The translations under genes were made by a program, and so were the position numbers. From the NCBI GenBank assembly GCA_030278955.1, contig JAOANR010000001.1, positions 868,001 to 932,000 on the forward strand: 64,000 bases of DNA. The letters are read 5' to 3'. The notes beneath the pieces were generated by a model that saw only the letters and a list, made by a program, of their open reading frames with translations, searched no databases and was not told the DNA's origin. Positions 33,230 to 44,819 of the stretch are shown one piece after another. Each line of letters starts with the position of its first letter. Positions within the stretch are counted from its first letter, which is position 1. This stretch comes from Hygrophila difformis. Taxonomy: Eukaryota > Streptophyta > Magnoliopsida > Lamiales > Acanthaceae.

Positions 33230-33517
33230 GTGGGTTAGCATCCTCAACTTCAATGGCACATTCTTTGTCTGAAAATAGTTTACTTGACCAGGGGTATTGA
33301 TTGGCATTGACATTAATTATAGCTCAGAATATGGCTTACTGGCATTTCTTGTATTATTATGTTTTTGATTGGTCATACGTAGAATATTGATGCTGCACTT
33401 GATCTAAGTCACACCTAGAATATTGGAAGAATGATTAAATCTCACTATCCACATTCCCAAGTAGGTTTTATGTTTCCCTTTCCACCTAGAATATTGGTGT
33501 CTTTGGTTTCTTTGCAG

Positions 33518-35341
33518 GGATTTTTTATGCAAAAGGATTCTAAAATGTTTCCTCCCTCAGTAGATTGGAATAATATTGATTGGTCTACTATGCGGCATCA
33601 AATGGATTTTCCTGCTCAGGTGTTGCCACTTGCCTGTAAAGGTTTTTTCAGCTACTATAATTTTATTAGGCATTGATTGATCCATACTATAGTAACTAAA
33701 TTATAGGGTTGATTTTCTGATTTTTTTTTTTAAGTCACGATATAATCCTAAGTAGATCATAATTGAGCTACTGGAGTCACGATACTGGAGTGCTAAGTAG
33801 ATCATAATTGAGCTAAATACCATATGTTGAAGTTTGGTCTGTTTAACATTCAAATACTATTTAGCTTGCGGAGTTTATGATTCGAATATAAGTCATCATA
33901 TGAATTCGGCTTGATTATTTTCCAGATGACTCTATGTTAAAATTCAAATTTGATTTGTTTATCATACTCAAAGTGAGGTTGAATTCGAACTTGAATTCAT
34001 TAAGAAATAATTATTAGAAACTAAGTTAAAAAATCATATAAATAATAATATTGATCAATTTTTCAATAAAAACATATTTAAAATAATATTTAAATGTATT
34101 TTAATATAAATATATTTTTTAAATATATTCAAGTGAATGCGAACAAGTTCCAAGTACTCGTAAACCAGTACGAACTCGGCTTGATTTGTAATCAAGTTGA
34201 ACAGTTCGGTCTATTAAAAGCTCTAGCACCATATTCTAGGAATCAACCTTCAACCAAAAGCTCATGTTTTCTCATTTTTCTTCATGTGTTACTTAAAGCC
34301 TATGATCATGTACAGCTACCCCCCCCCCCCCCCGCCCCCCTAAAAAAGAGGAGAAACAATTCGACTTTACAGTTGATTTTATTCAATGCTTGACCAAAAG
34401 GAAATTATTAATAATAAAAAAATTGCCCCTCCCCCCCTCCTTCATATGTTGCTTAGAGCGCATGGCCTTCGAGTAAATGTTGGCATTTGTGCTGTTTGCA
34501 GTGCGCGATATGCTGTTTAGATGACAAAACAGTGGCAACGCCGGGCAAGGTAAGTATAATCTTCTTGTATCTTCTGTTGTGATACTACATACTTGGTCAC
34601 TTCATCTGAGAGTTCCATACCAGTATAAAGTACAAACCATTATTCTGCTTTGATTCTTTTGGCCAATTCTTCACATGCCTATGTGCCTATTATACCTTTT
34701 CTTACTTATATGAACTATTGGTGAATGGATAGCATATTCTAATCTTCCAAGGGTATTCAGTTTGTTCCTTGAGGTACAGTGACTGTCTTCTGCCGACCAT
34801 AGCTGATTGTTAGGTAAATGTTACTATCAAATCATTGATTCTCTGTAATTGAAGATGTCATTGATTATGACCAGGTAAACATCAAGGATTATGCTTTATC
34901 CGGGGGTGGGCGAGGCATAGAGAGAGTAGAAGTATCTATTAATGGTGGCAAAACCTGGATCGAAGCTACCAACTACCAGAAATCTGGCATCCCATACATT
35001 TCAGATTCAGAAAATAGTGACAAATGGGCATGGTGATATTTGAGGCTCAGGCTGATATCCATCAGACCACTGAAATAGTTGCAAAAGCATTTTGTTCCAA
35101 TTTTTTGTTTGGAAATAGACTCAATTGCTACCTATTGGTTTAAGAGTCTAACAATGACCCAAAATTTCTCAATTACCGTGACTCTTTTTTTGTTTTAGTT
35201 CTGATTTGGTGTTTCTGCAACTGATTCCAGATTGATACAGCCGCAAATGTGCAGCCTGAAAATGTAGATGTCACCTGGAACTTGAGGGGAATCTTATCAT
35301 GGCATCGTGTTCAAGTCCGAATTGGTCACTCAAATCTGTAG
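33518..35341 (+). pseudogene. SOX: Sulfite oxidase, C-terminal dimerisation-domain fragment
   Basis: Four exons read as the C-terminal third of plant peroxisomal sulfite oxidase, a molybdenum enzyme oxidising sulfite to sulfate: 33,518-33,619 (GFFMQKD..MFPPSVDW), 34,502-34,549, 34,875-35,089 (SGGGRGIERVEVSINGGKTW...SDKWAW) and 35,231-35,341 (DTAANVQPENV...WNLRGIL..WHRVQVRIGHSNL, stop TAG at 35,339). The terminal SNL is the peroxisomal targeting tripeptide of this family. Damage: one base is missing at about 35,033 after DKWAW, the donor after the third exon is absent, and two codons are missing between LRGIL and WHRV. The heme-free molybdopterin domain (N-terminal part) is not present. Confidence 0.9.
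34319..34340. repeat. Poly-C tract inside a sulfite-oxidase intron
   Basis: About 15 C residues then GCCCCCC. A similar C run follows a CT repeat at about 32,130-32,161. Confidence 0.6.
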
Positions 35342-36037
35342 GTAAAGGAGTTGCATCAAAGCTTCTGGCATCCTGCCTGATTAATAATTAATATAAAATC
35401 GCACCCCACACTTGACAAGGCCATGCTGGTCCATAAGCTACAATTAGCTGCAGTTCCTATAATCTCCATTTATGTCTTAGCTGTCTTTGATCATCACTTG
35501 AAAGCAAGAACACGCTTTTGAGTTTGCATGGATTATGATCTATGATGTGCCTTCATGTTTTTTCTGTTTGTTTTTAATGACATTTGTGCTCTCTTGATGG
35601 AATTGTTCCTTCTCCACCTACCAAAATTGAGGAAAGATTGTTGATTTTTTAAGAATACAAGGAACCTATGTATCATCCTACTTTTTGGGAACCTGGCAAT
35701 TCTTTCATTTCAGATCAAAAGACATGGTGGGAGAGCTACTAAGCGCACCAAGTGTAAGTGATCTAAATCTAAGTTTTTTTTTTTTTTAAATCTTATGCTT
35801 TTCGAATCAGGTTTATTTGTGGTTGTGTATTTTGAGACGATTTGTTGCTTAGTTCCTTAAGTGTTTTGAAAAGAAAGTTAAAACAAGAACAAGAGCAAAT
35901 ACTTTACCTTTAGTATTATTATTCATGATGCCTTGAATATGGTCGATAAAATGCTTAAGCCATAAACCGTGTTATGCTATGAGACCTGTTTTGATGATTG
36001 TTTTTGTGATCATAAATGATTGTGTTTAGCGATAGAA

Positions 36038-36175
36038 TGATTAGTGTATAGCGATAGAATGTTTAGTGTAATTATTTCTGAGGAGTGTTTGTTTAGTGTC
36101 TATAACAGAGATTCTGAGGAGTGTTTAGTGTTTACTCCTGAGGTGTTTACGCATTCTATCGCTATACACTAATCA
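36038..36175. repeat. Perfect 24-bp inverted repeat, 138 bp overall
   Basis: The arm at 36,038-36,061 (TGATTAGTGTATAGCGATAG...) is exactly reverse-complementary to 36,152-36,175. Between them are two copies of GAGGAGTGTTTGTTTAGTG-like text. It could be a tiny transposon or a fold-back duplication. No clear target duplication was seen. Confidence 0.7.
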
Positions 36176-36329
36176 TATGTCCGTATTTATTGAAAATCTG
36201 TCTCCATTTTGTAATAATGATTGTGCTTTTTTTTTTTTTTGTGTCATGCTCTTATGAACTATTTACTGCAACCTCCCATTATATCCTTATTAAGTATCTT
36301 TTTATCCAATTTCAGTTTTTGTACTGCAG

Positions 36330-36446
36330 GAGACGGTTTGACCTTCTCCATCAAGCCTTTCACTGTGAAAATACATCTGGACCTTTTCATGAATCAATAC
36401 AGCCCATTCTGAAAACCTCGGAAACTGTGCTGGCATTCACTCACTC
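36330..36446 (+). pseudogene. Unidentified captured exon
   Basis: Acceptor CTGCAG and donor GTATGT flank an open 39-codon stretch containing RRFDLLHQAF, CENTSGPF and IQPILKTS. I do not recognise the family. It is recorded because composition and splice sites look like an exon and it sits in line with the other captured pieces. Confidence 0.35.
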
Positions 36447-37022
36447 GTATGTTGACTGTATTTCTTTTGCTCACTGCCATCAAGAGCGCAACTATTCTAA
36501 ATAATTGTATCATTGCCAGTATTGTATTTGTATTGGCTTCTTACTCGAGGACTTATTGAATGATTGAAGTAGTGTTTCGGGTTCATAAACTTGCTGAATG
36601 ATTTGCCATAATGTTATATTTTTACTTGTTTACTCTTTCATCTACTCCACTTTCACACCTTCCCTGCACTAGTCATGCCCTGTTCAATAAATCCGTGGCC
36701 ATTAACCAAATTTATGTGCCAATCCAAGGCTTGGTGTGCCGGACTCAAATGACAGACCTTAAACCCTGCTGCTCGGGTTTATTCACCATTTTATATCCTC
36801 TGAGCGTATTTGCCTTTAAACAAAATAAGTATCATATAAAGTATCCACATACGCTTACCTATAATTATTTATTTTCCCCCACGGGCGGTTGTACCCCTCA
36901 GTTCGCTGTGCATTTGCACAGTTTTTCAACTAGTCCTATAATAGCGAGAGATGAAATGCTCCAAATCTTTATTGCAATCTCGACAGTCCGATCATAAATG
37001 AATTGAAATCGTGGCCATTGAA

Positions 37023-37620
37023 TTAACCATCTACACGTAATTTCATTTCATTCACCAGTCTTCGAGCTTCAGTATTCCTCAGACGATTCCCAAATCGAAA
37101 CCCAAAAACCCTTGTGGCGTCGACCGTTGTCCAGCGCCTCCGTTCGCCTGGTCGCCGCCTCCCTCCGCACTTCTCCCCTCTCTGCGCCGACGTTGTCTCC
37201 CCTACGTGCGACGCCCTCCCTGCTTGCAAAACGTTCGCCGCTGTCCGGCGTTGCCTTTCCTCTTCCGGCGCCACTTGCATCTTCCCAGCGCGTGCGCACC
37301 GCATCCACCGTCCGCTCTCTCTATTCCAGCCTCTCCGTCACTGTAGTGCAACGAACGCCCTCAATGTCACAATTCTTCATCGCGATTTGTCACAACCAAT
37401 TCCAGTGTTTGGTCTATGGTTTCAGGTGGTTGTATTGATCGATTGCCCGGATTGGGACCCCGTTTTCCCCGAAGTTGTGTATGCGACTGTTGGGGTAGGT
37501 TCCACTATTCCTCCTATTTTCTTTGCCCTAAAATTCCCACGACCATTTCCCGTCTTCATCTCCGTCTTGCTTGTAAGTGGAATTTTGATGAACTTTCCTG
37601 TTGAAAAGTGTTTGGACTGA
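37023..37620 (+). other. GC-rich leader-like block before the WEB fragment
   Basis: A CCTCCGTCGCC-rich sequence like a plant 5' leader lies about 1.1 kb upstream of the WEB start codon and may be its first non-coding exon, or the leader of a different captured gene. Several frames are open by composition alone. I do not call a protein. Confidence 0.35.
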
Positions 37621-38710
37621 TTCTAGCGGTGGTTTATGCGTTTATAGATTTGAATATAGGGTTTTTCTTGACTTCGACTAGCTTTTTGGAAGGTTTTTGA
37701 GTTTCGTAGAAGTTTTTGTTTTTAGTTTTGGTTTTTGCCTTGCGCTTTTTGAGGAATCATTGCTCATATTGGAAGCGGTTGTTTCTTTTACTTGATCTTT
37801 TTGTTTCTTTTTGTATGATTTTTGCGGTCAGCTTTTTGTTACATGTAACATTTCTCATTTAATTTGGGCTTTTTGGATGGGCTATAATTACGTTTTGTTC
37901 CTTGTAATTAATTTCTTTGTCGTTTGCTTACTTTTTCTTTGCTTTTATTGAGTTATGCGTCAGCTTATGGTGTTCCTTGTAATTAATTTGGTTCCCTGTC
38001 ATTTTCCTTTTCCTTGTTAGATTTTTGAAGTGTTATATTCTGCCCGTTGGTGATTTTTTTAGCTTGTCTCCAGTTAACGTCAAAAGTTGACTTTCTTCAG
38101 CTGAACTTTTATGAACTGAAGCTGTTATCCTTGATGTCAAATCTTCCAGTATTTGGCTTTGCTCTTATAGTTGTGTCTGCGTCTATGAATGTTTCAGGCT
38201 GATTAATTTGATAATTTTATGTTCAATAAATTAATCTGATAGTTTGTTGGGCAATTCCTTATCAAAGCAATTGGTGTCTGTAACCAGGTAAAATATGGAT
38301 GCAGTCGGGCATTTTAGATTTGTAATTCATTAACACATATTAGTACCAAATTCTTGCCCGTTTGCATGCAAAGGCAAAGTGATAAGAAGTGATTCAGATA
38401 CTTAATTTGGTTTTTGCTTGTTGATTATAACTCTTGGTATTGGATGTTTTGCTTCCAATCATGAATTCAATAGATAACATTTCAGTGATTGATATAAACT
38501 TCTTGAGAGCCAAGAAACCTGCATACTTAGGCTCTTTTCTTTTAATCAGGCCTGCCAACATAGCAGACCTGTTTTACTGGAAGTAATTTTTTAGTTTTCT
38601 TTTTTCCTGAAAGGGTGTCTTGTTTCTGAAGTTTGTAACTTGGTATTTAAAGAAAAAAAATTGTCTTTCTCACTTTGCAGGTAAGAGCTTGGGAAAACTG
38701 AGTGGAAATA

Positions 38711-39639
38711 ATGGTTGCAAAAGATTTTCATAAAGCCAAAAGATCAGCTAAAGCTGAGGTGGGAGAAATTGATACAAGTGCACCATTTCAATCTGTCAAA
38801 GATGCTGTCAATTTGTTTTGTGAAGGAGCTTTTTCAGAAAAACCTGCCATTAGGAAGGCCAAACCACAATCTGCAGAAATACATTAATTCTTTTCTTTCC
38901 TGGCTGTTCTTATTCTGTTATTCATACATGTGAACTGTATGTTTACGTGTTATCCATTCTGATGTTATATTTTAACCACTGAAGTTCTTTGAATTAATCA
39001 AGATATCGCTGCATTTTGTTTTGCTTATTTTTGGCATCTTTTCATTGGTTACAGGTGTATTATCACTTGCAGCATTAATTGTTTGCAGGAGAATTATTTT
39101 GACATATAGAAATTTGTACTAAGGTTGTGTATGTTATCAAGTAGTCGACAGATATATAGATCGAATTAAGAAAATACTTGAACAGTGCCCTGGTAAACCA
39201 ATATCATATAGCATCTCACTGTCAGTTTTAGTCTCTTTGTTGTTCTGAAGTAGCCACTAGCGATGTAAAAGAATTGACGGCTGTAAGCTAATGATGTCAG
39301 CAATGGTATTGTGGTTGCTGAGTATATAATATTTTGTGGTTTATTTATCTGTACTATGACCTCTGTGTTGCATAAAGTTGGTGGTTTCATCACCCAAAGC
39401 CTGTCTAAAAACTCCTGATTGATTTATTTCCTTGCAGAAAGAGCTGGCAAAGGAGACACAGCTTCATTTGGCTGCAAAACAGATGAATAAGTTGAAGGAA
39501 CATCTTGAAAATGCCGAGACCACAAAAGCTCAGGTACTTTTAGAGCTTGAAAGGGCTAAAAAGGCTATTGAGAATCTGACTCTCAAGCTGAAGAATATTA
39601 CTGAGTCAAAGGATTCAGTGAATAGCCTTCTCTACTGCG
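38711..39639 (+). pseudogene. WEB-family coiled-coil protein, 5' fragment
   Basis: Exon 1 (38,711-38,878) reads MVAKD..., EVGEIDTSAPFQSVKDAV, LF.EGAFS and KPAIRK, the hallmark N-terminus of plant WEB (weak chloroplast movement under blue light) proteins. Exon 2 (39,438 to about 39,639) reads LAKETQLHLA.K.MNKLKEHL then ENAETTKAQ.LLELE.AKK, the start of the long coiled coil. Family members act with the actin machinery in chloroplast movement. The donor expected after exon 1 reads AT instead of GT at 38,879, which would disturb splicing. The remaining coiled coil is missing; sequence after about 39,640 is unrelated. Confidence 0.85.
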
Positions 39640-39773
39640 ACCTCGAGGTTCGGTGTTCTTTGTTCGATTTAATTTTTTGAAGCGAATTTGAAATTGCTCT
39701 ACCTCAGGGGACAATAGCGCAATGTGATGACACCTATGGTCTTATGTTCTATTTTGCATCTTAAACATCTGCA

Positions 39774-39841
39774 AGGATATGTTGGGTCAAATGCCTAAAG
39801 TTGTTGGCAGTGATGTTGTGAAGAAGGCTCTTTGGGCTGAG
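39774..39841 (+). pseudogene. Unidentified captured exon
   Basis: A short open stretch reads DMLGQMPKVVGSDVVKKALW and ends at GAG|GTGCAT. It looks like an exon end but is too short to identify. Confidence 0.25.
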
Positions 39842-40212
39842 GTGCATAATCATATTATCCAATTAGATTCATGCTTTGCGTCTCAAATTTCTATATTGTT
39901 TAAAAGAGTGCACATACATTTGGTTGGTTTTAATTAATGATTTCTGATGGGACTCTGGTTATAATTTATAATGTTTCTGAGGTTTTCCTGTTCCAACTCC
40001 TTCGATTCTTTGGTTTAGATAATTAGATTGTGGGGTTTCCGCTTTGATGAGAATTCTGTGGCTTTTTAAATTTTATTTTGTATTCTATTTAAAAGTTCAT
40101 GATTTTGGAGTCTGATAAATTATTTTATTTTTATGGAGTGGGGGAGTCTTGTTATATATTACGTGTTAAAATTTTTAATACTTTTTCACACTGTTTTTTG
40201 GCAACTCTAGAA

Positions 40213-41000
40213 ATTGTTCGAAGAACCGGGCATGCTATCTGCATTGCACCAGCTCTACAAAGACCAAGCAAAGAATCATGTGTGGATGATCTGCAAGGCA
40301 TGTTCAAAAGTCTTCAATTAGCAAGGAAGGTGACTCCGGACTCAGACAATCAATGTGGCAATGCTTGAAGAACAAGTTCACCAGATGCTTTGTGAATGGA
40401 AGGGTGAACTCAATGAGCCTTCTACAGCTAGAATTTCGTTACAGGCTATCATTCTATCATTACATGAATGCTTATATATTAACTTGCTTCTTCTCCAATG
40501 GGATCTTGGATAATCTATAATGCAATTAATGTATCGATTATTTAATTTTAAAGAATTTAGTGCTTTTACTAATTGAAAGCATATGGCTCTCTACTTATAT
40601 TGACCTAATGACATATTTATTGAGGGTTTAGCTGAGAATAGGGCAGTTTAGGATAGGGTTGGTTGATGAGAGATGTGCATGTTTGTGTGTCGTCCCTTCA
40701 TACATAAACTTTTAGAACAAAGGTGATGAGCACTCTAGACGCGTTTGTTTATTTAGAATATTTAGCTTCACATAAAATAATATATGTGCTCATTTCATTT
40801 TGATTTTTTTTTTTTTTTAGCTTTACTTGATGGATAATCATGACAAGGTGGTAGCTTGGATTCATTTCAACTGGGATTTACAGATAGCTACAGCTTTATG
40901 AGGAGGAACTGATGCAATGATTGTTTTGGCTGCACCAAAGGTAAAGCCTGATTTCTTGGAGGCTGTGAATGCGCATCTACCTCTCTGGAGGTATGAATTT
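40213..41000 (+). pseudogene. VOZ transcription factor, N-terminal fragment with frameshifts
   Basis: Vascular plant one zinc finger (VOZ) proteins bind phytochrome B and regulate flowering and stress genes. The piece at 40,213-40,440 carries the conserved N-terminal pattern HQLYKDQAKN, DDLQGMFKSLQLARK and AMLEEQVHQML.EWKGELNEP. These lie in three different frames, so there are at least two indels: an extra TG near 40,268 and another shift near 40,350. A second piece at about 40,890-41,000 has QLYEEE and LAAPKVKPDF, which fits the following exon but also changes frame and contains stops. The zinc-finger and NAC-like DNA-binding region is absent. Confidence 0.75.
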
Positions 41001-41348
41001 TGCTAGAATTTATATTGCTTCCACCGTTTCTACTTGTTTCAGTGTTGAACGTAGCTCTTTTGTAAGATGTAATGCATTAGTTCACTATGTTAAACTCAAG
41101 TTGGTATGCTCTCGTTTTTAGAGTAAATTGTTTGATCCTTATTTATGATCTTGCATTATGTTTCTAACTATCATCTACCAATATACAGTGAGTATTGGTT
41201 TATGCCTCGGATTATTTCGTCCTTGAAGCCAATCTAGGACTTATGGCAATTATCTTTTTGAGCTCATGCAGACGTTTTCATTGTCATTTTTATTTTGTTG
41301 CTTTTTGAATTATCTTTTATATCTTGCTGCTTGCATTTATTTCTGTTT

Positions 41349-41464
41349 CTTTATTTTCAATCTTGAAGGAGCCATGGATCTTAGGCGTGAAATTTCCATG
41401 GCTATTGGTTTTGAACTTGAAAGGCAGGGCACAAATGCTTAGCACATCCAAGGAAATTGCCCAG
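41349..41464 (+). pseudogene. Unidentified captured exon
   Basis: The stretch reading AMDLRREISMAIGFELE ends before a TAG, and a neighbouring frame continues to CAG|GTTTTT. It is exon-like but not recognised. Confidence 0.25.
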
Positions 41465-42076
41465 GTTTTGTTTTTGCTGCCCTTGCTCTGGAAATGGCTT
41501 GCTTTTTCACTTATAATATATAGTATATATATAAAGCACCCTCATAGCTATGTGAACGTATGAAATGATAATTTATATGCACTATTGTATTGGTTTTCTA
41601 AACTCCTAATATGACTATTTTCAATTCATTTTAACTGCTTGATCAATAATAATCTGCAACCTTAATTTTATGTTTTTTTTCTTTTCTCTTAGAGTAGACT
41701 CCTCGTTTGATGTTGAGTTTAAGTCATGGATGGATTTTATTTAGGGGGCTGTAATTGTTTATTTATTCCCTTCTTGCAGTGGTTTCTGTGATAAAAAATT
41801 GTTTGATGAATCTTCATGACTATTGAATGATGCTATTTTTTGGGTATTATTTAGACAACTCTCCGAAACAGTGTATAGCTAAGCTGGTGCAACAAACTGC
41901 CACTTCTAATCTTCACTCTGGTTTATAGGTTTGTTTGTGCGTTCACATCATCTTTTGCTCTATGTCATCATGGGGCTTCATATCAATCATTTCTTTTACT
42001 TTTTTTGGACCTGTCTAATGATTTCTTTATTTGCCTATCGGCTACCAATTGTGTTTCAGGTCAGCCTTTTCTTACA

Positions 42077-42520
42077 TTTAGATCAAGGGTGGCGGAGATG
42101 AAGTCGTGACAGATTTAAATGATGGATGCTTAATGTCGGCAAACAAGAGGTGTGATTTTATTGTCATTCTAAGAGTAAGCTTCTTTTTTCGTGAACCATT
42201 TCCAGGTTTGGATTTCATGATTCATAATAAAATCGAAACATTATGTTGGAACGAAGGATTTCATGCGATACCACAAATCTAAGAAAATCAATAACTCCCC
42301 TTAAGTTTATCTCCTAATATATTAATTCCATAATATTTCTTTGTTTCAATTTGGTGAACAAGCATTAGTCAATCTTCACAGTGAGTACCCTTTCTTCTGC
42401 TAGAAGGCAATATCTTCATCAACGGTTTCTGTCTGTTAATGCACCTGATTACATTGTTTCTACAAGATCGATGAAGAACAGACACCGGAAGATGCAGAAG
42501 GTTGACAAGTATTGTAAGTT
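42077..42520 (+). other. Weak exon-like pieces, not identified
   Basis: Open stretches at about 42,084-42,155 (GGGDEVVTDLNDGCLMSANK) and 42,400-42,515 (basic, ending RSMKNRHRKMQKVDKY) precede the HAC-like exon. They may be captured exons. Nothing more can be said from sequence alone. Confidence 0.2.
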
Positions 42521-42821
42521 GTCGTAGTTATTGTTGATTTTGTAAATTCTTCATGCATCCCTGTTGCTGCTTTGAAATTTGGCAAGGGCACATAATCTTT
42601 TGCTTGATTTCACTTTCGTTTCCAAAAAAATTTTAATTTAAGATAATGGGAAGGGACCAATTCCCCTTTACAATTGAAACCCAATGTTGTGTAGCAGATT
42701 TAATTTAAATTACACTTAGACAATATGTAATTGAATTGAGGAAATGACTGGGTACTTCTGAAGCCCTAAATTATTATTTATTATGTAAACATGCTAATCT
42801 TTTAGATATTCTTTTCTGCAG

Positions 42822-42933
42822 ATGGGAATTTCTTATGCATCGTCATCAACAAACACATAATTTAGCCCCTAAGAGGATGCTTGATTTATTGAGACGTTTG
42901 GAAGAGAGTTTGTTCAAGAGTTCTTTGTCGATG
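42822..42933 (+). pseudogene. HAC-type histone acetyltransferase, one N-terminal exon
   Basis: The exon has acceptor CTGCAG and donor GTGTGC and reads WEFLMHRHQQ...MLDLLRRLEESLFKSS. This is the KIX-like N-terminal segment of plant p300/CBP-type acetyltransferases (HAC1 family), which acetylate histones as transcriptional co-activators. The frame is open, but no further HAC exon is visible, so it is an isolated piece. Confidence 0.65.
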
Positions 42934-43183
42934 GTGTGCCATTATTTCTTTTATTCTATGCAATTACCTTGATTCTTTTCCTGCACACTTCTAAAGTTTT
43001 CACAATAGCTTTAAAACACAATTTCTCAGGTTTTCCATGAATATTGGCAGGAAAATATATAATGCAGTTCTGCAAACAAAGTTTTAGATTGACCAATACT
43101 TGTGAAATATTTTAGTCAAGTTATTGCAATATGTTCTTTCCTTTCCTTATATTAACATTGTTGTCAGGAGGATTATCTGAAAA

Positions 43184-43772
43184 ATGAACAGAAGGATAAC
43201 GTAAATTGAAAATCGTCCAAAACTTTGGAACTGAAAGGAATTTATTAACATAGTTAAATTTTACCCGTCGTACAGGAATCACAATTCCTTCCGTCAGAAT
43301 AAAAAGATATAAAGACTGTGAAGTTTCTCCTTGTTTAAGAAAAATAGCCCCATTCTCATCCAAATCTCTAGCCATTTTAGTGTACAGTACAGATTCCTGC
43401 CAAACAAAATGCAAGTTCAGCACCCTTTTCAATACAATATAACTCAAGGTAGGAAAGATGTATATGTATAAACTACTGAACATACATTAACTTTGAGCCA
43501 AGAACAGGAGAAACTTGTGTAATAGGAAAGGCAAGGCAAGAAAAAATGAAAAGACCTTTCTATGACATTTCTTGGTATAATTAGATAATCTACTTTATAG
43601 AATAAAAATTCACGATTTGACCAATAACCTATAATGGTTATAAATCAATTGGTTTATAAGTGAAACCCAAATACTGAAACCCAACACTACTTTAAAATTT
43701 AAAATCCATGAAAGCTTCTTCACGATTTGACCCATGAAGCCCAATTACTGCAAAAGGACGGGGAAAAGTACA
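43184..43772 (-). repeat. Left arm of a ~0.58 kb inverted repeat
   Basis: Reverse complement of 46,408-46,991 with high identity. It contains, on the - strand, the unidentified exon at 43,265-43,396. This is the only stretch of the Helitron in which an exon-like piece points left. Confidence 0.85.
43265..43396 (-). pseudogene. Unidentified 44-codon exon, inverted copy
   Basis: Read on the - strand it starts after AG with ESVLYTKMARDLDENGA, followed by LKQGETSQSLYLF and IVIPVRR, and ends before GTAAAA. It differs from its partner at 46,782-46,913 by two residues (Val/Ile and Met/Leu). The frame has been kept in both, but I do not recognise the family. Confidence 0.4.
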
Positions 43773-44235
43773 GGAAGGCGCCTTCCTATACTTTCTTCCC
43801 TGTATCAATTAATAACTCATTGAAATCAACATATGCTATCTTTATTCAGAGATTTGTATGCTAAATCATTGCAGCAAAAATCTGGTTGCATTCTCAAGTT
43901 TTGACTGATTCAGTAGGGATTAGGGTCATAATTTGTACCAATTTAGTTCAAGTATAATGAGCCTATGGTTCCTTCATTGTCAGTATTGTTATTTTGTTCA
44001 TGTTTATTTTTAATAAGAATTCTTACTTCAAACTGGACTGTTTGAGAACCTCATGTGTTTTTTTTCTTTTCTCCCTTATAAACAAGAGTTTTACCAATAT
44101 TGTACCATCGGAGTCTACGACAATTCTCAAAACCTTAAAGGCAATAACTGCAACAAGAGGTGAGTGTGTAGTTTTCTCCTTTCTTTTGATGAAAGTTTGG
44201 AATTGTTGGATAGTGTGCTTTTCTGTTATTCGCAG

Positions 44236-44819
44236 GTCGAGTTGGAATGGAAGGCGGAAGTAAAGTAGTGGTGGAGCCGCATAGGCATGGAGGCGTTTTT
44301 ATTGCTAAGGGCGAGGAGGAGGATGCTCTCTGCACCAAAAATTTAGTTCCTCGTAGGTGGTGAGGCTGCTATTTACAACCAGGAGATGGTTTCTGGTGAG
44401 GTTTGAACTTTAATTTGACTGCGAACACTGTGTGTGTTCGTTCGTTGTTTCAATTGGTCGGTCGGTCGGTTTTTTGGTTATAATAACGAGTAGCATACAC
44501 ATACATATATAATATTCCTGTTTTTAGAATGAAGATGGCACGAAAGTTGAGTACAGAGTATGGAATCCATTTAGATGCAAAGTAGCTGCTGCAATCCTCG
44601 GTGGAGTTGATAATATTTGGATTGTAAGTTCACCACCAAAACATGGAGTTATTATATTTACTCGGATCCTCATTGTTATTATCAGCTCGCCAGTTTCTAA
44701 ATTTTCCTCTTTTTTTTCCCTTTGTTGATTTGATGATGAAGAAACCCGGTGCTCGTGTTCTTTATCTTGGTGATGCTTCAGCAACCACTGTTTCTCATCT
44801 TTCTGATGTTGTTGGCCCC
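44236..44819 (+). pseudogene. Fibrillarin, partial methyltransferase gene copy
   Basis: Fibrillarin is the 2'-O-methyltransferase of box C/D snoRNPs in the nucleolus. Three exons are visible: 44,236-44,395 ([20 protein letters not shown] then [11 protein letters not shown]), 44,528-44,623 ([17 protein letters not shown] then [13 protein letters not shown]) and 44,742-44,819 ([20 protein letters not shown] then VVGP). An extra seven bases after NLVP (about 44,352) shift the frame within exon one. The SAM-binding loop reads [10 protein letters not shown] where the family has GAASGTTVSH, so a conserved Gly is lost. The second half of the catalytic domain is missing. The GAR-type N-terminus may begin at about 44,140 (ending AACAAGAG|GTGAGT) but is not clear. 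Confidence 0.88.

Noticed and set aside
37114..37620. A 168-codon protein upstream of the WEB fragment
   Set aside because: The frame is a composition effect in a GC-rich leader. Alternative frames are equally open and none matches a family.
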